Below, piece after piece: positions 35,700-43,011 of a stretch of 64,000 bases of DNA (position 1 is the first letter of the stretch; every line of letters starts with the position of its first letter). The stretch is taken from the NCBI GenBank assembly GCA_026129545.1, contig JAHCHX010000006.1, forward strand, positions 81,777 to 145,776, read 5' to 3'. This DNA is from Saprospiraceae bacterium. GTDB taxonomy: Bacteria; Bacteroidota; Bacteroidia; Chitinophagales; Saprospiraceae. Under the pieces are notes generated by a model that searched no databases, was not told the DNA's origin, and saw only the letters and a program-made list of their open reading frames with translations. A program made the translations under genes and the position numbers.

Positions 35700-38600
35700 T
35701 CAGGCACCATCGTCCAGCCCTTCTTCCACGCCGCGTTCAGAAAGGATGGCTGCTGTGCCGTCGTGGTGCATACGGCACCAAGCACAACTCGGGTCGCCAC
35801 AGCCATCGGTGAATGCTCGATTTTGGATTTTTGAAAAAACTTCTCGAATCAGCTCTTCCACAAAGTGAATTTCTTCTCCCGAAAAAGAGATTTCAGTGAT
35901 GGGAAACGCGCCGCGTTTATCAGGTTCAAGCCATGAGATGGCCGTCCGGCCCACGCGCTCAGGGTAGATGCGCGCATTTTCGAGCAATATCTTGTAGAAG
36001 GCCAATTGACGCCAATACTCCCCGCCGAGTGCTTGCCGAGCGTCGGGAGGGGTTGTTTTGCGGAGGTCGGGAGTCCCTGTTTTGTAGTCCACGATGCGGA
36101 GCGAGCCACCATCGAGCCATTCGATTTTATCAAGCACGCCCGTGAGTGGCACGCCGTTGAGTTCCACGCGGTCAATGCGGCGCTCCACGATGGCGCGTTT
36201 TTTCCAAAAAGGTATTTGTTCCAAATGTATGCGACGCAGATAGTCCTTGCCGAGGGTGAGCCGTTGCGCGAAGCCGTGTTCGGAAAACCACCCGCGTTGC
36301 CGCTCCATTTCTTGGTCAAAGAGGCGCTGGAGGTTTTCGGGGCTGGGCCATTCCATTTTTTTGTGGTTTTTCATTTTCAATAAAAATTGCTGCAAGGCAC
36401 CGTGCATGGCTATGCCGAAAGCCGCCGCTTCGCTTGAGGTGCCCGGCACCTTCAACAAGTCCTCGTAGTAGAAGGCCAAAGGGCAACGCAGATAGCGATT
36501 GAACGCGGTGATGCTGAGGCTGAAATGAGCCAGCAACTCGTCCAGCAGGGTGGGCTCGGGCAGAGTGACGACGGGGCGGGTTGGCTCCAGCAAAAGCAGG
36601 GTTTGGGTCTCAGTCAAAAGGCTGGCCGGCACATCGAGCGTCGTGTGGGGCAATGCTGTTTCGTCCACGAAACGCGCCTGAGCGAGGGGTTTGCCGTCGT
36701 CGCCTGTTCGTGCGAACGACAGGTGCAGCGCTCGCTTCGCTCGCGTCATGCCGACATAGAAGAGCCGCCGACGGGCCTCCATCTCGTCTTCCGCGCCGGA
36801 GCGCGTGAGTGTGGGTGGCAGCGCGAACCGCCCGCGGTGGCCGCTCCCATTTTTTTCCCAAGCATCATCGGTGCAGTCGAGCATGAAGACATGCTCGAAT
36901 TCAAGTCCCTTGGCAGCATGGGCAGTGAGCAACTGCACTCCCGGACCGCTCTGGATGGGTTGCTGGAGCGGAAGGGGCAAGTCGTTGTCGTCCATGCTAT
37001 CCAACAGCGTGAGCAAGCGTGCGAGGGAGAAACGCGGGTTGCGCGATGATTCGGCCTTCACAAAATCCATGAACGTGCTGAGTATCTGCAAGCACAGCAC
37101 TTTATCGGATTGGCGCAAGGCCCAATGGAGCAGGCCAGTTTGCGCATACAATCGCTCGATGAGGTGTGAGAGTGGCAGGTTGCTCACGTCGGCTATCCAC
37201 CCTTCGAGACGCTGCGAGAAGTCGCTTAGTGCAGCTGGATGTGACAACGAAAGGCGGTTGAGCCACGACGTGGCACTCAATGCCTCGCGCCAAGGCAGCC
37301 GTGTCTCTTGAGCCTGCCCTACTCTTTCGTAGCGCCCTTCGCCCCCGTCGCCAGTGCGTGCGGGGTGGCAGGCGATGGCTATTTTGGCCAAATCCAATGG
37401 CTCCAAGCCGAACCACGCGGCGTGCAGCAATCGGAATAGCCGATGCTCCCCGGAGAAGGGATTTTGCGCCTCTTCGTGGAGGTATTTCAATAGTTCCCTG
37501 AATTGGCGGATAATGGGCAAATCAAGGATGTTGACGGGGCGTTTGGTCTGGTATGGGATGCCTTTTTTTTCGAGCAGGGATAGCAACCGCTCAGCCTGAC
37601 GGTGCCGGGCGTATATGACGGCGATTTCGGAAGGAGGCATGCCATCTTTTTTGACCAGATGCTCGATTTGGGCGACGATATCCGCGACTTCGTGCAGTTT
37701 GGTTTCGTAAACGGCTATTTGGGGCGGGTTGCCGCCTTTGGCATTCACAGCCCTCAGCCGTTTTTCCAAGGGTTTTTCAAAAAGGTAGAGCGCCCGGAGT
37801 TCATTGTTGTCTATCACTCTTTTTGCCGCATCGAGCAACGCCTGTGCGGAGCGATAGTTTTCCTCCAGCACGATGGTCTCAAGCCCTTTTTGATATTTTT
37901 TGTAAAACTCCCTCAAATTCTCCAGCCGTGCTCCTTGAAACTCGTAGATGCTTTGGTCGTCGTCGCCCACGATGAAGACATTGGGCACTTCCCAAAAATC
38001 GAGCAAGAGATTGAGCAAGTGAAACTGCGCGCCATTGGTATCTTGGAACTCATCCACGAGGAGATACTGGTAGCGTTCCTGATAGGTGCGAAGCAATGCT
38101 TCGTTTTTTTCAAATGCTTTTGTCACCCAGAGAAGCATATCCTCATACTCATAGCGTCCGGCGCGTTCCATGGCCGCCACGTATTTTGGAAAAATATCGG
38201 CGGCAGCCTTGAGGCGTGTTAGCTTTTCCGTAGTCTCTTCAATTTGTGCGGTTTTGGGGTCGCCTTTCTTGAAATTTTTGCCGTTTCGCTGATACATGAA
38301 ATCCGGGTTGGAAGGAAGCCCCGCCAGAAATTCGTCAGTTCGCCTTAACACAAAACCCGGCGACCAGCTTTCCTTTTTCATGGTGGCGAACACATCGCGC
38401 AGGTGCGCCTCATATTGGTAGGTGTCTTTTTTGCCTTCTCGCAGCGGGTGTTCGGGGGGCAGTTTGGCGAGCAGGTTTCGGACTATCTCAATGCGTTCCA
38501 ACTCCGTTATCGGCTCCAAATTCCCTTTGCCGAAGTGCTCCATGTTTTCTTGAATGACGCGGTTGCAAAACGCATGGAAGGTGAAAATAGGCACCCGATG

Positions 38601-38870
38601 TGCTTCCGGGCCGATGCGTTCCAACAGTCGGCGACGCATGGCGTGAGCGCCCGCGTCGGTGAAAGTGAGGCAAAGGACATTTTGAGCCTTTGCGTCGGTG
38701 TTGAGCAGGATATTGCCAATGCGAGCGGTCAGGATGTGCGTCTTTCCTGTGCCGGGGCCAGCTATGACGAGGACGGGGCCTTCCGTTGTGTCCACTGCCC
38801 GGCGTTGGGCTGGATTGAGGGAAGCTAAAAAGGCGCGGAAAGCATCGTTGTATTGTTGCAAGTCAGTCAT
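35700..38870 (-). CDS. UvrD/PcrA-type helicase fused to a PD-(D/E)XK nuclease with probable Fe-S cluster
   Basis: A 1056-residue SF1A DNA helicase-nuclease. Walker A AGPGTGKT is at 37-44; further motifs are FTFHAFCNRVI, VDEFQDTNG (Walker B), VGDDDQSIYEFQGA, and the C-terminal helicase motifs LLTAHAAKGLEFEHVF and YVGMTRAKRALHL. The last 220 residues are an AddB/RecB-like nuclease: AFGIAMHGALQQFL, GVLDKIEWLDGGSLR, then the catalytic VDYKTGTP. A Cys in RYLRCPLAFYYE and three near the C-terminus (CGDPSCAWC) are placed like the four ligands of an AddB/Cas4-type iron-sulphur staple. It probably acts in double-strand break processing. Start at MTDLQQY; 15 upstream codons are possible but unlikely. 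Confidence 0.92.
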   Translation of the reverse strand: MTDLQQYNDAFRAFLASLNPAQRRAVDTTEGPVLVIAGPGTGKTHILTARIGNILLNTDAKAQNVLCLTFTDAGAHAMRRRLLERIGPEAHRVPIFTFHAFCNRVIQENMEHFGKGNLEPITELERIEIVRNLLAKLPPEHPLREGKKDTYQYEAHLRDVFATMKKESWSPGFVLRRTDEFLAGLPSNPDFMYQRNGKNFKKGDPKTAQIEETTEKLTRLKAAADIFPKYVAAMERAGRYEYEDMLLWVTKAFEKNEALLRTYQERYQYLLVDEFQDTNGAQFHLLNLLLDFWEVPNVFIVGDDDQSIYEFQGARLENLREFYKKYQKGLETIVLEENYRSAQALLDAAKRVIDNNELRALYLFEKPLEKRLRAVNAKGGNPPQIAVYETKLHEVADIVAQIEHLVKKDGMPPSEIAVIYARHRQAERLLSLLEKKGIPYQTKRPVNILDLPIIRQFRELLKYLHEEAQNPFSGEHRLFRLLHAAWFGLEPLDLAKIAIACHPARTGDGGEGRYERVGQAQETRLPWREALSATSWLNRLSLSHPAALSDFSQRLEGWIADVSNLPLSHLIERLYAQTGLLHWALRQSDKVLCLQILSTFMDFVKAESSRNPRFSLARLLTLLDSMDDNDLPLPLQQPIQSGPGVQLLTAHAAKGLEFEHVFMLDCTDDAWEKNGSGHRGRFALPPTLTRSGAEDEMEARRRLFYVGMTRAKRALHLSFARTGDDGKPLAQARFVDETALPHTTLDVPASLLTETQTLLLLEPTRPVVTLPEPTLLDELLAHFSLSITAFNRYLRCPLAFYYEDLLKVPGTSSEAAAFGIAMHGALQQFLLKMKNHKKMEWPSPENLQRLFDQEMERQRGWFSEHGFAQRLTLGKDYLRRIHLEQIPFWKKRAIVERRIDRVELNGVPLTGVLDKIEWLDGGSLRIVDYKTGTPDLRKTTPPDARQALGGEYWRQLAFYKILLENARIYPERVGRTAISWLEPDKRGAFPITEISFSGEEIHFVEELIREVFSKIQNRAFTDGCGDPSCAWCRMHHDGTAAILSERGVEEGLDDGA

Positions 38871-38954
38871 GTGCGACCAGCCATGAATCATTCTGATTGT
38901 TATTGGGAAAAACATGAGTCATCGCCGAATTTTCGGGATGACTCATGTTCATTG

Positions 38955-39057
38955 TGTGCCTTGATTCACAAGGATTTGTCAGTTCACCATGCTCGCTCTC
39001 TCTGATTTTGAACAGATTGTGCTTTTAGCCATGCCCAAAACCCGGTGGCGAAAAGCA
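38955..39057 (+). repeat. Family A intergenic repeat, diverged copy
   Basis: TGCCTTGATTCACAAGGATT followed by TTTGTCAGTTCACCATG and, at the right, GCCATGCCCAAAACCCGG align with family A over about 100 bp. It lies upstream of the helicase gene and downstream of the Rpn-like gene. Confidence 0.65.
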
Positions 39058-39079
39058 TCTATCGTCTATGCGGGTTACT

Positions 39080-39937
39080 TCAATGCTTGGGTTGAGCGGA
39101 GGCATCCTGTTCGATAATCTGCTTCACCCGCTCTTCCGCCACTCCCGTCAGAAAGGCTATCTTGCCGAGCGTGAACTCTCCCGTGTTCCATAAACGCAGG
39201 ACAAAGTCTCGCTCTTTGAGGTCAAGCCCCTTCTCGATGCCCTTCTCGATGCCCTTCTCGATGCCTTTTTCAAGACCTTCCTGATAAAGGCCATCCTGTT
39301 TGATGTCATAGTGAATGGTCATGGCAGATACCTCTGTTTTGGTGATGGATTCCAACTTGCGTAGCCGAGACAAAACTAACAGTTGTTTCTGATATTTTTT
39401 CAAACGCTCCGACCGTTTGACGATTTTTTTGAGGTTCCACAAAATTTGCCTCACTACTGATGCCGGCTGGTCTTGACCAAAATCGCACAGCACCGCCAAC
39501 AAGACCTCCTCCGGCACCTCCGAATCAATGAAGGTCTCTTTCGGGATGTGCCTCAAGACCACTACCTCGAACTCGAGCCGCTGCCCACGGATGTCCAGCA
39601 CGTTGTTCACGATTCGGGTCGGCTCGCTCACGCCGAGGTAAATCACGATTTGGCGCAACGGGATGCGGTACTTGTGGTAGAACAGGCCGTAGTGCAGCAA
39701 GTTGCGTGCTCGGAGGTCTTCGTCCGTCACATGAAACTCCGTCTGCAGGCCATAGTCATCGGCGGGGTCGTCGTGCACCACCCGTTTGATGTCGTCCATC
39801 TCCCGCTCGAGCGTGGCTTGTATCTTGGCTTCCAAAGGGACGAGGCGCGGCGGGTCGAAGCCCAGCACCTTACGCAGCAAAGGCAACTGGAGCGGTTCTA
39901 TGTTTTCCTTGATGATGCGGTCGTAATCGTTGGGCAT
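39080..39937 (-). CDS. Rpn/DUF4351-like protein (PD-(D/E)XK nuclease-transposase family)
   Basis: 285 residues of the Rpn/YhgA-like group: LVPLEAKIQATLEREMDD, LQTEFHVTDEDLRARNLLHY with the conserved E in the TEFHV strand, then HKYRIPLRQIVIYLG. The C-terminus carries a perfect short tandem (three GIEK units coded by about 12-bp repeats at 39232-39275) before a helix-turn-helix-like end (LGKIAFLTGVAEERVKQII). Related proteins cut DNA and promote recombination; here the activity is not proven. Start at MPNDYDR; the longer frame runs into the epimerase gene. It lies 23 bp downstream of that gene. Confidence 0.82.
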   Translation of the reverse strand: MPNDYDRIIKENIEPLQLPLLRKVLGFDPPRLVPLEAKIQATLEREMDDIKRVVHDDPADDYGLQTEFHVTDEDLRARNLLHYGLFYHKYRIPLRQIVIYLGVSEPTRIVNNVLDIRGQRLEFEVVVLRHIPKETFIDSEVPEEVLLAVLCDFGQDQPASVVRQILWNLKKIVKRSERLKKYQKQLLVLSRLRKLESITKTEVSAMTIHYDIKQDGLYQEGLEKGIEKGIEKGIEKGLDLKERDFVLRLWNTGEFTLGKIAFLTGVAEERVKQIIEQDASAQPKH

Positions 39938-39960
39938 GGCGGATGTAAAATAAGGAGAGT

Positions 39961-40359
39961 CTATATGCCCTGACACAATTCGACTAAAACCCCGTTGGCC
40001 GATTTAGGATGCAGAAAAGCGACCAATTTGTTGTCTGCCCCACGCTTGGGTTCGCGATTGAGCGGGATGAATCCCTCTGCTTCGAGGCGCTCGATTTCGG
40101 CGCGTATATCGCTCACTTCAAAAGCAATATGATGAATGCCTTCCCCTCGTTTTTCGATGAATTTCGCAATCGGGCTTTCCGGCCCGGATGCCTCCAACAG
40201 TTCGATTTTGCTTTCGCCGATGCGAAAGAAAGAGGTGGCTACCTGCTCACTTTCCACCGTTTCGACTTTGTAGTGGGATTGGCCAAGCAATTTGCGAAAA
40301 AGCTCGTTGCTTTCATCCATGTTTTTGACGGCTATGCCAATGTGGTCTATGCGAATCAT
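39961..40359 (-). CDS. mce: Methylmalonyl-CoA epimerase
   Basis: A 132-residue vicinal-oxygen-chelate enzyme interconverting (R)- and (S)-methylmalonyl-CoA in propionate metabolism. Metal ligands are visible in RIDHIGIAV (His), GIHHIAFEV (His) and the C-terminal GVLVELCQ (Glu). The length is normal. The methylmalonyl-CoA mutase genes are not in the window. A purine-rich repeat (GGAGGGTGGAGGGTGGAAGG) lies immediately before its start. Confidence 0.95.
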   Translation of the reverse strand: MIRIDHIGIAVKNMDESNELFRKLLGQSHYKVETVESEQVATSFFRIGESKIELLEASGPESPIAKFIEKRGEGIHHIAFEVSDIRAEIERLEAEGFIPLNREPKRGADNKLVAFLHPKSANGVLVELCQGI

Positions 40360-40736
40360 GGAGGGTGGAGGGTGGAAGGTGGAGGGACTTGTTTTTTGTT
40401 CGAGATGCCCCCAACCTTCTGCTGTTCAATTATTTTTTCTTGTAAAAACTTAGGCAGGAGATCGAGGGTAGAAGGTTGAAGGCTGATTTCATCTTTACTA
40501 GACTTGTTGCGGTGGAGGGCTTTGGCGAAGGGAAAGCCTTTTTTCCGACTGGCTTCGTTAAATTTTTCGCCGAATATACCCGATTTCGACTGCAAAATTT
40601 GCCTTGCCAGTCGAAAAAATGACAATCCCCTTCACTCAAAGCCCTCCACCGCAACAAGTCTACTGAAATAGTATGTAGTCCAAAAGCAAGCCTCACGACC
40701 CTCTACCTTCTGCCGACTGCCCTCTTGCCTAAGTTT
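40360..40736. other. Intergenic region filled by repeats
   Basis: No gene supported; two minus-strand frames of 88-89 codons translate the foldback element and are rejected. It holds a purine-rich block at 40362-40390 and the foldback element at 40442-40740. Confidence 0.6.
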
Positions 40737-40740
40737 TTAC
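40442..40740. repeat. 299-bp foldback element with nested inverted repeats
   Basis: The outer arms GTAAAAACTTAGGCA (40442-40456) and TGCCTAAGTTTTTAC (40726-40740) are exact complements. Inner arms also pair: AGACTTGTTGCGGTGGAGGG and CTTT (from 40500) with AAAGCCCTCCACCGCAACAA and GTCT (to about 40662), then TTTTTTCCGACTGGC with GCCAGTCGAAAAAA. Partly matching purine/pyrimidine tracts lie between. The whole unit could fold into one long stem, like a MITE or large REP element. Its right end contains the stop codon of the SPOR gene (40737-40739). Confidence 0.8.
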
Positions 40741-41870
40741 TTTTTCTTTATCCAAATGTTTTTTTCACCCGTCAAATTTTGCAGCGTGACAATCTTCTCT
40801 TGCACTTCTTTTGCTTGGGTGTAGTGGAATCGTATGCCGACCTGATGGCCATTTTTTTGCAGCGAATAGACCTCAAAGCCCTCTTCGCTCAACATCTGCT
40901 CCAAGCGGTCGGCGTTGGCTTTCTCTCGGAGGGTGGCCACGATAAGAATGCACTCTCGCGCGCCTTTAGGGATGGCGTTTTTGACCTCTTCACGGGCAGC
41001 TTGGGTTCTTTCCGCAATGGATTCTTGTATCTTTCTCTCATTTTCTTCTTCCGGCGTGGCAGGCACTTCATCCACGGCTACCAGTTGTTCGGTTTTTTTG
41101 GGCGCTTCGTTGGTCTTGCCAGCACCGGGCAGGAGCGGTTCTACTTGCTCGTCTCTTTGTTTGTTGGCGTTGGCCAGTTTTGCTTTCTGGTGTTGCCAGA
41201 GCCAATAGCCGCCAGATAGTGCGCACAAAAGAAGGAAAATACCCAATGCGGTGGCCCATTTTGCTCCTCCGGCACGGGCCGACGACGGGACGTATGGTTC
41301 CGTCGCAACCGCAGGGGGAGTGGCCGTCTGTGGCGGGGTTTTGATGGTGGTGGCGGGTGGCGGTGGAGGCGTTGTGTTGGTACGGATGGTGGAGCCGGGC
41401 GCGGGTGCGGGCGGCGGCGCTTCTGCGGTTTTTTCCACCTCGCGGGAGCGGGCGATGGGCGAGAATTGGAGCGGCGGCAAGCCAAAAGATTCGGGGCTGA
41501 AATTCGTCGTGTCGGGGAGGAACTGAATTTTCTGAACGTAGTTTTTGTAAAGCCTCCCGACGGCGGGCAGGGTCACGATTTCGCGTTGGTCGAGTTTGGA
41601 TTGGGTGTCCTGCACGAAGTTCTGGACGATTTGGCGAGCCTCTTCGGCAGAAATCCCGTGCGTGAGTGCCACGTCGTTCACCAAGATGCCGTCATCGGAA
41701 GTGATATTTTCGCTAAATGTCAATGATTTGGAGGGAGGACTCACCGTGCCGCCGACATAATCGGCAGTGGCAGAGATTTTGGTGGCCGTGAATGAACCAA
41801 AACCGGGGATCGTCAGCGTATCGTGTAGAAAAAGGAGTTTCTCGATGTGCGCAGGTATATCTATTTGCAT
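40737..41870 (-). CDS. HU/CCDC81-like and SPOR domain membrane protein
   Basis: 377 residues. The N-terminal about 130 residues are the HU-CCDC81-type region frequent in Bacteroidota (IEKLLFLHDTLTIPGFGSF, VNDVALTHGISAEEARQIVQ, VTLPAVGRLYKNY). A Pro/Thr-rich linker leads to one transmembrane helix (ATALGIFLLLCALSGGYWLW, about 214-236), a charged coiled stretch, and a C-terminal SPOR domain (about 302-377; ECILIVATLREKANADRLEQ). SPOR domains bind denuded peptidoglycan at division sites. A type II orientation (HU-like part cytoplasmic, SPOR periplasmic) would link the two sides. The stop codon lies inside the foldback element. Confidence 0.88.
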   Translation of the reverse strand: MQIDIPAHIEKLLFLHDTLTIPGFGSFTATKISATADYVGGTVSPPSKSLTFSENITSDDGILVNDVALTHGISAEEARQIVQNFVQDTQSKLDQREIVTLPAVGRLYKNYVQKIQFLPDTTNFSPESFGLPPLQFSPIARSREVEKTAEAPPPAPAPGSTIRTNTTPPPPPATTIKTPPQTATPPAVATEPYVPSSARAGGAKWATALGIFLLLCALSGGYWLWQHQKAKLANANKQRDEQVEPLLPGAGKTNEAPKKTEQLVAVDEVPATPEEENERKIQESIAERTQAAREEVKNAIPKGARECILIVATLREKANADRLEQMLSEEGFEVYSLQKNGHQVGIRFHYTQAKEVQEKIVTLQNLTGEKNIWIKKK

Positions 41871-42305
41871 GGTTGGGATGTTAAGGCGAAAAATCGGATT
41901 TAGAGATTATCGCATTTGAACAATTATTCTGCCAAAGTGCGCACAAAAGTATGAGATTCAATTGTATCACGCTCTGACAAACAGCGGAATAAACGGCAAA
42001 ACCACCACTCAGCGTATTCCAGATACAATTCTGCCAGATAGTTTCGAGGCTTGTTTTTTGGGGTGTGGTGTGAGGGAAGAGACCACACCACTGGACATCA
42101 TTTTTGTGCTGCAAAGACGCAAAGGCACAAAATGCGGCAAATCAATGAGTATTTTGCTTTGTGACTTCGTGGCTAATTTGAAAATATCAGTAGTGGGGGG
42201 GGGCGAGACTATCTCGCCTCTTTAAAAACTATTTTTAGCTCCCCTTTGGTGTAGAAAAAACAATAAGGCTGTAATTTTGGCACGACCTATAAGCAGCAAA
42301 AAATT
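41871..42305. other. Divergent intergenic region with family C hairpin and promoter
   Basis: 435 bp between the SPOR and Nudix genes. It holds an 8-bp stem GGTGTGGT/ACCACACC (42062-42089), an inverted pair AATTGTATC/GATACAATT around 41961 and 42023, a family C hairpin at 42109-42173, and TAATTTTG at 42272-42279, a promoter -7 box for the Nudix gene with a possible TTTG -33 box at 42245-42248. Confidence 0.55.
42109..42173. repeat. Family C hairpin repeat
   Basis: GCTGCAAAGACGCAAAGGCA at the left and CTTTGTGACTTCGTGGC at the right form an imperfect stem around AAATCAATGAGTATTTTGC. Nearly the same sequence is at 52971-53043. Confidence 0.7.
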
Positions 42306-43001
42306 ATGAGCGAAGTTGAGAGCTTTTTTAAGTCCGCGTTTTCGGTTGACAATGTTATTTTTGGTTTTGACGGCGGTGATTTGAAAATCCTGCTCATCCA
42401 GCGTGGCGCGGCACCCTACCGGGGCAAATGGGCACTTCCCGGCGATTTGGTTTATCCCAATGAAGATTTGGACACCGCTGCCGAGCGCGTGCTCGAACAG
42501 CTGACGGGCCTGCGTGGCGTATATCTGGAACAAGTGCGCACGTTCGGCGCCGTGGACCGCCACCCTTTGGGGCGCGTCATCACGATTGCCTATTTTTCAT
42601 TGATAAAAATCAGCGACTACACCGTCACGCCTGCCTCCTTTGCGCAATCGGCCAAGTGGCATTCGGTATCGAAAGTAGGCGAGCTGGCTTTTGACCACAA
42701 CGAGATCCTCGACAGTTGTCTGAAACGGCTGAAACGCAAGGTGCGAATGGCTCCCATCGGTTTTGAGCTGCTGCCACCCAAGTTTACCCTGACGGAGTTG
42801 CAGCTACTCTACGAGGCTATTCTCGCGCCACCCAAAGGCATTGACAAGCGTAATTTTCGCAAAAAAATACTTTCTACCAATCTGTTGCACGACCTCAATG
42901 AGGTACAGGAGGGCGTGGCGCACCGCCCCGCGAAACTGTATCAGTTTGACAAAGACAAATACGAACAGTTGGTAGCGGTGGGTTACAGCTTCGATATTTG
43001 A
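42306..43001 (+). CDS. Nudix-domain transcriptional regulator (NrtR-like)
   Basis: 231 residues: a Nudix fold (about 10-140; VIFGFDGGDLKILLIQRG, KWALPGDLVYPNEDLDTAAE) and a C-terminal winged helix (about 150-225; KFTLTELQLLYEAILAPPKGI, DKRNFRKKIL). The Nudix box reads PGDLVYPNEDLDTAAERVLE, lacking the canonical RExxEE, so it is probably a ligand sensor and not a hydrolase, as in NrtR repressors of NAD or sugar metabolism. No NAD gene is adjacent, so the regulon is unknown. A TAATTTTG promoter box lies 26 bp upstream. It converges on the FG-GAP gene with a 10-bp gap. Confidence 0.88.
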   Translation: MSEVESFFKSAFSVDNVIFGFDGGDLKILLIQRGAAPYRGKWALPGDLVYPNEDLDTAAERVLEQLTGLRGVYLEQVRTFGAVDRHPLGRVITIAYFSLIKISDYTVTPASFAQSAKWHSVSKVGELAFDHNEILDSCLKRLKRKVRMAPIGFELLPPKFTLTELQLLYEAILAPPKGIDKRNFRKKILSTNLLHDLNEVQEGVAHRPAKLYQFDKDKYEQLVAVGYSFDI

Positions 43002-43011
43002 TTGCTGCTCA

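Noticed and set aside
40356..40696. Two minus-strand frames of 88-89 codons before the epimerase gene
   Set aside because: They lie in the foldback element and have no homologous features.
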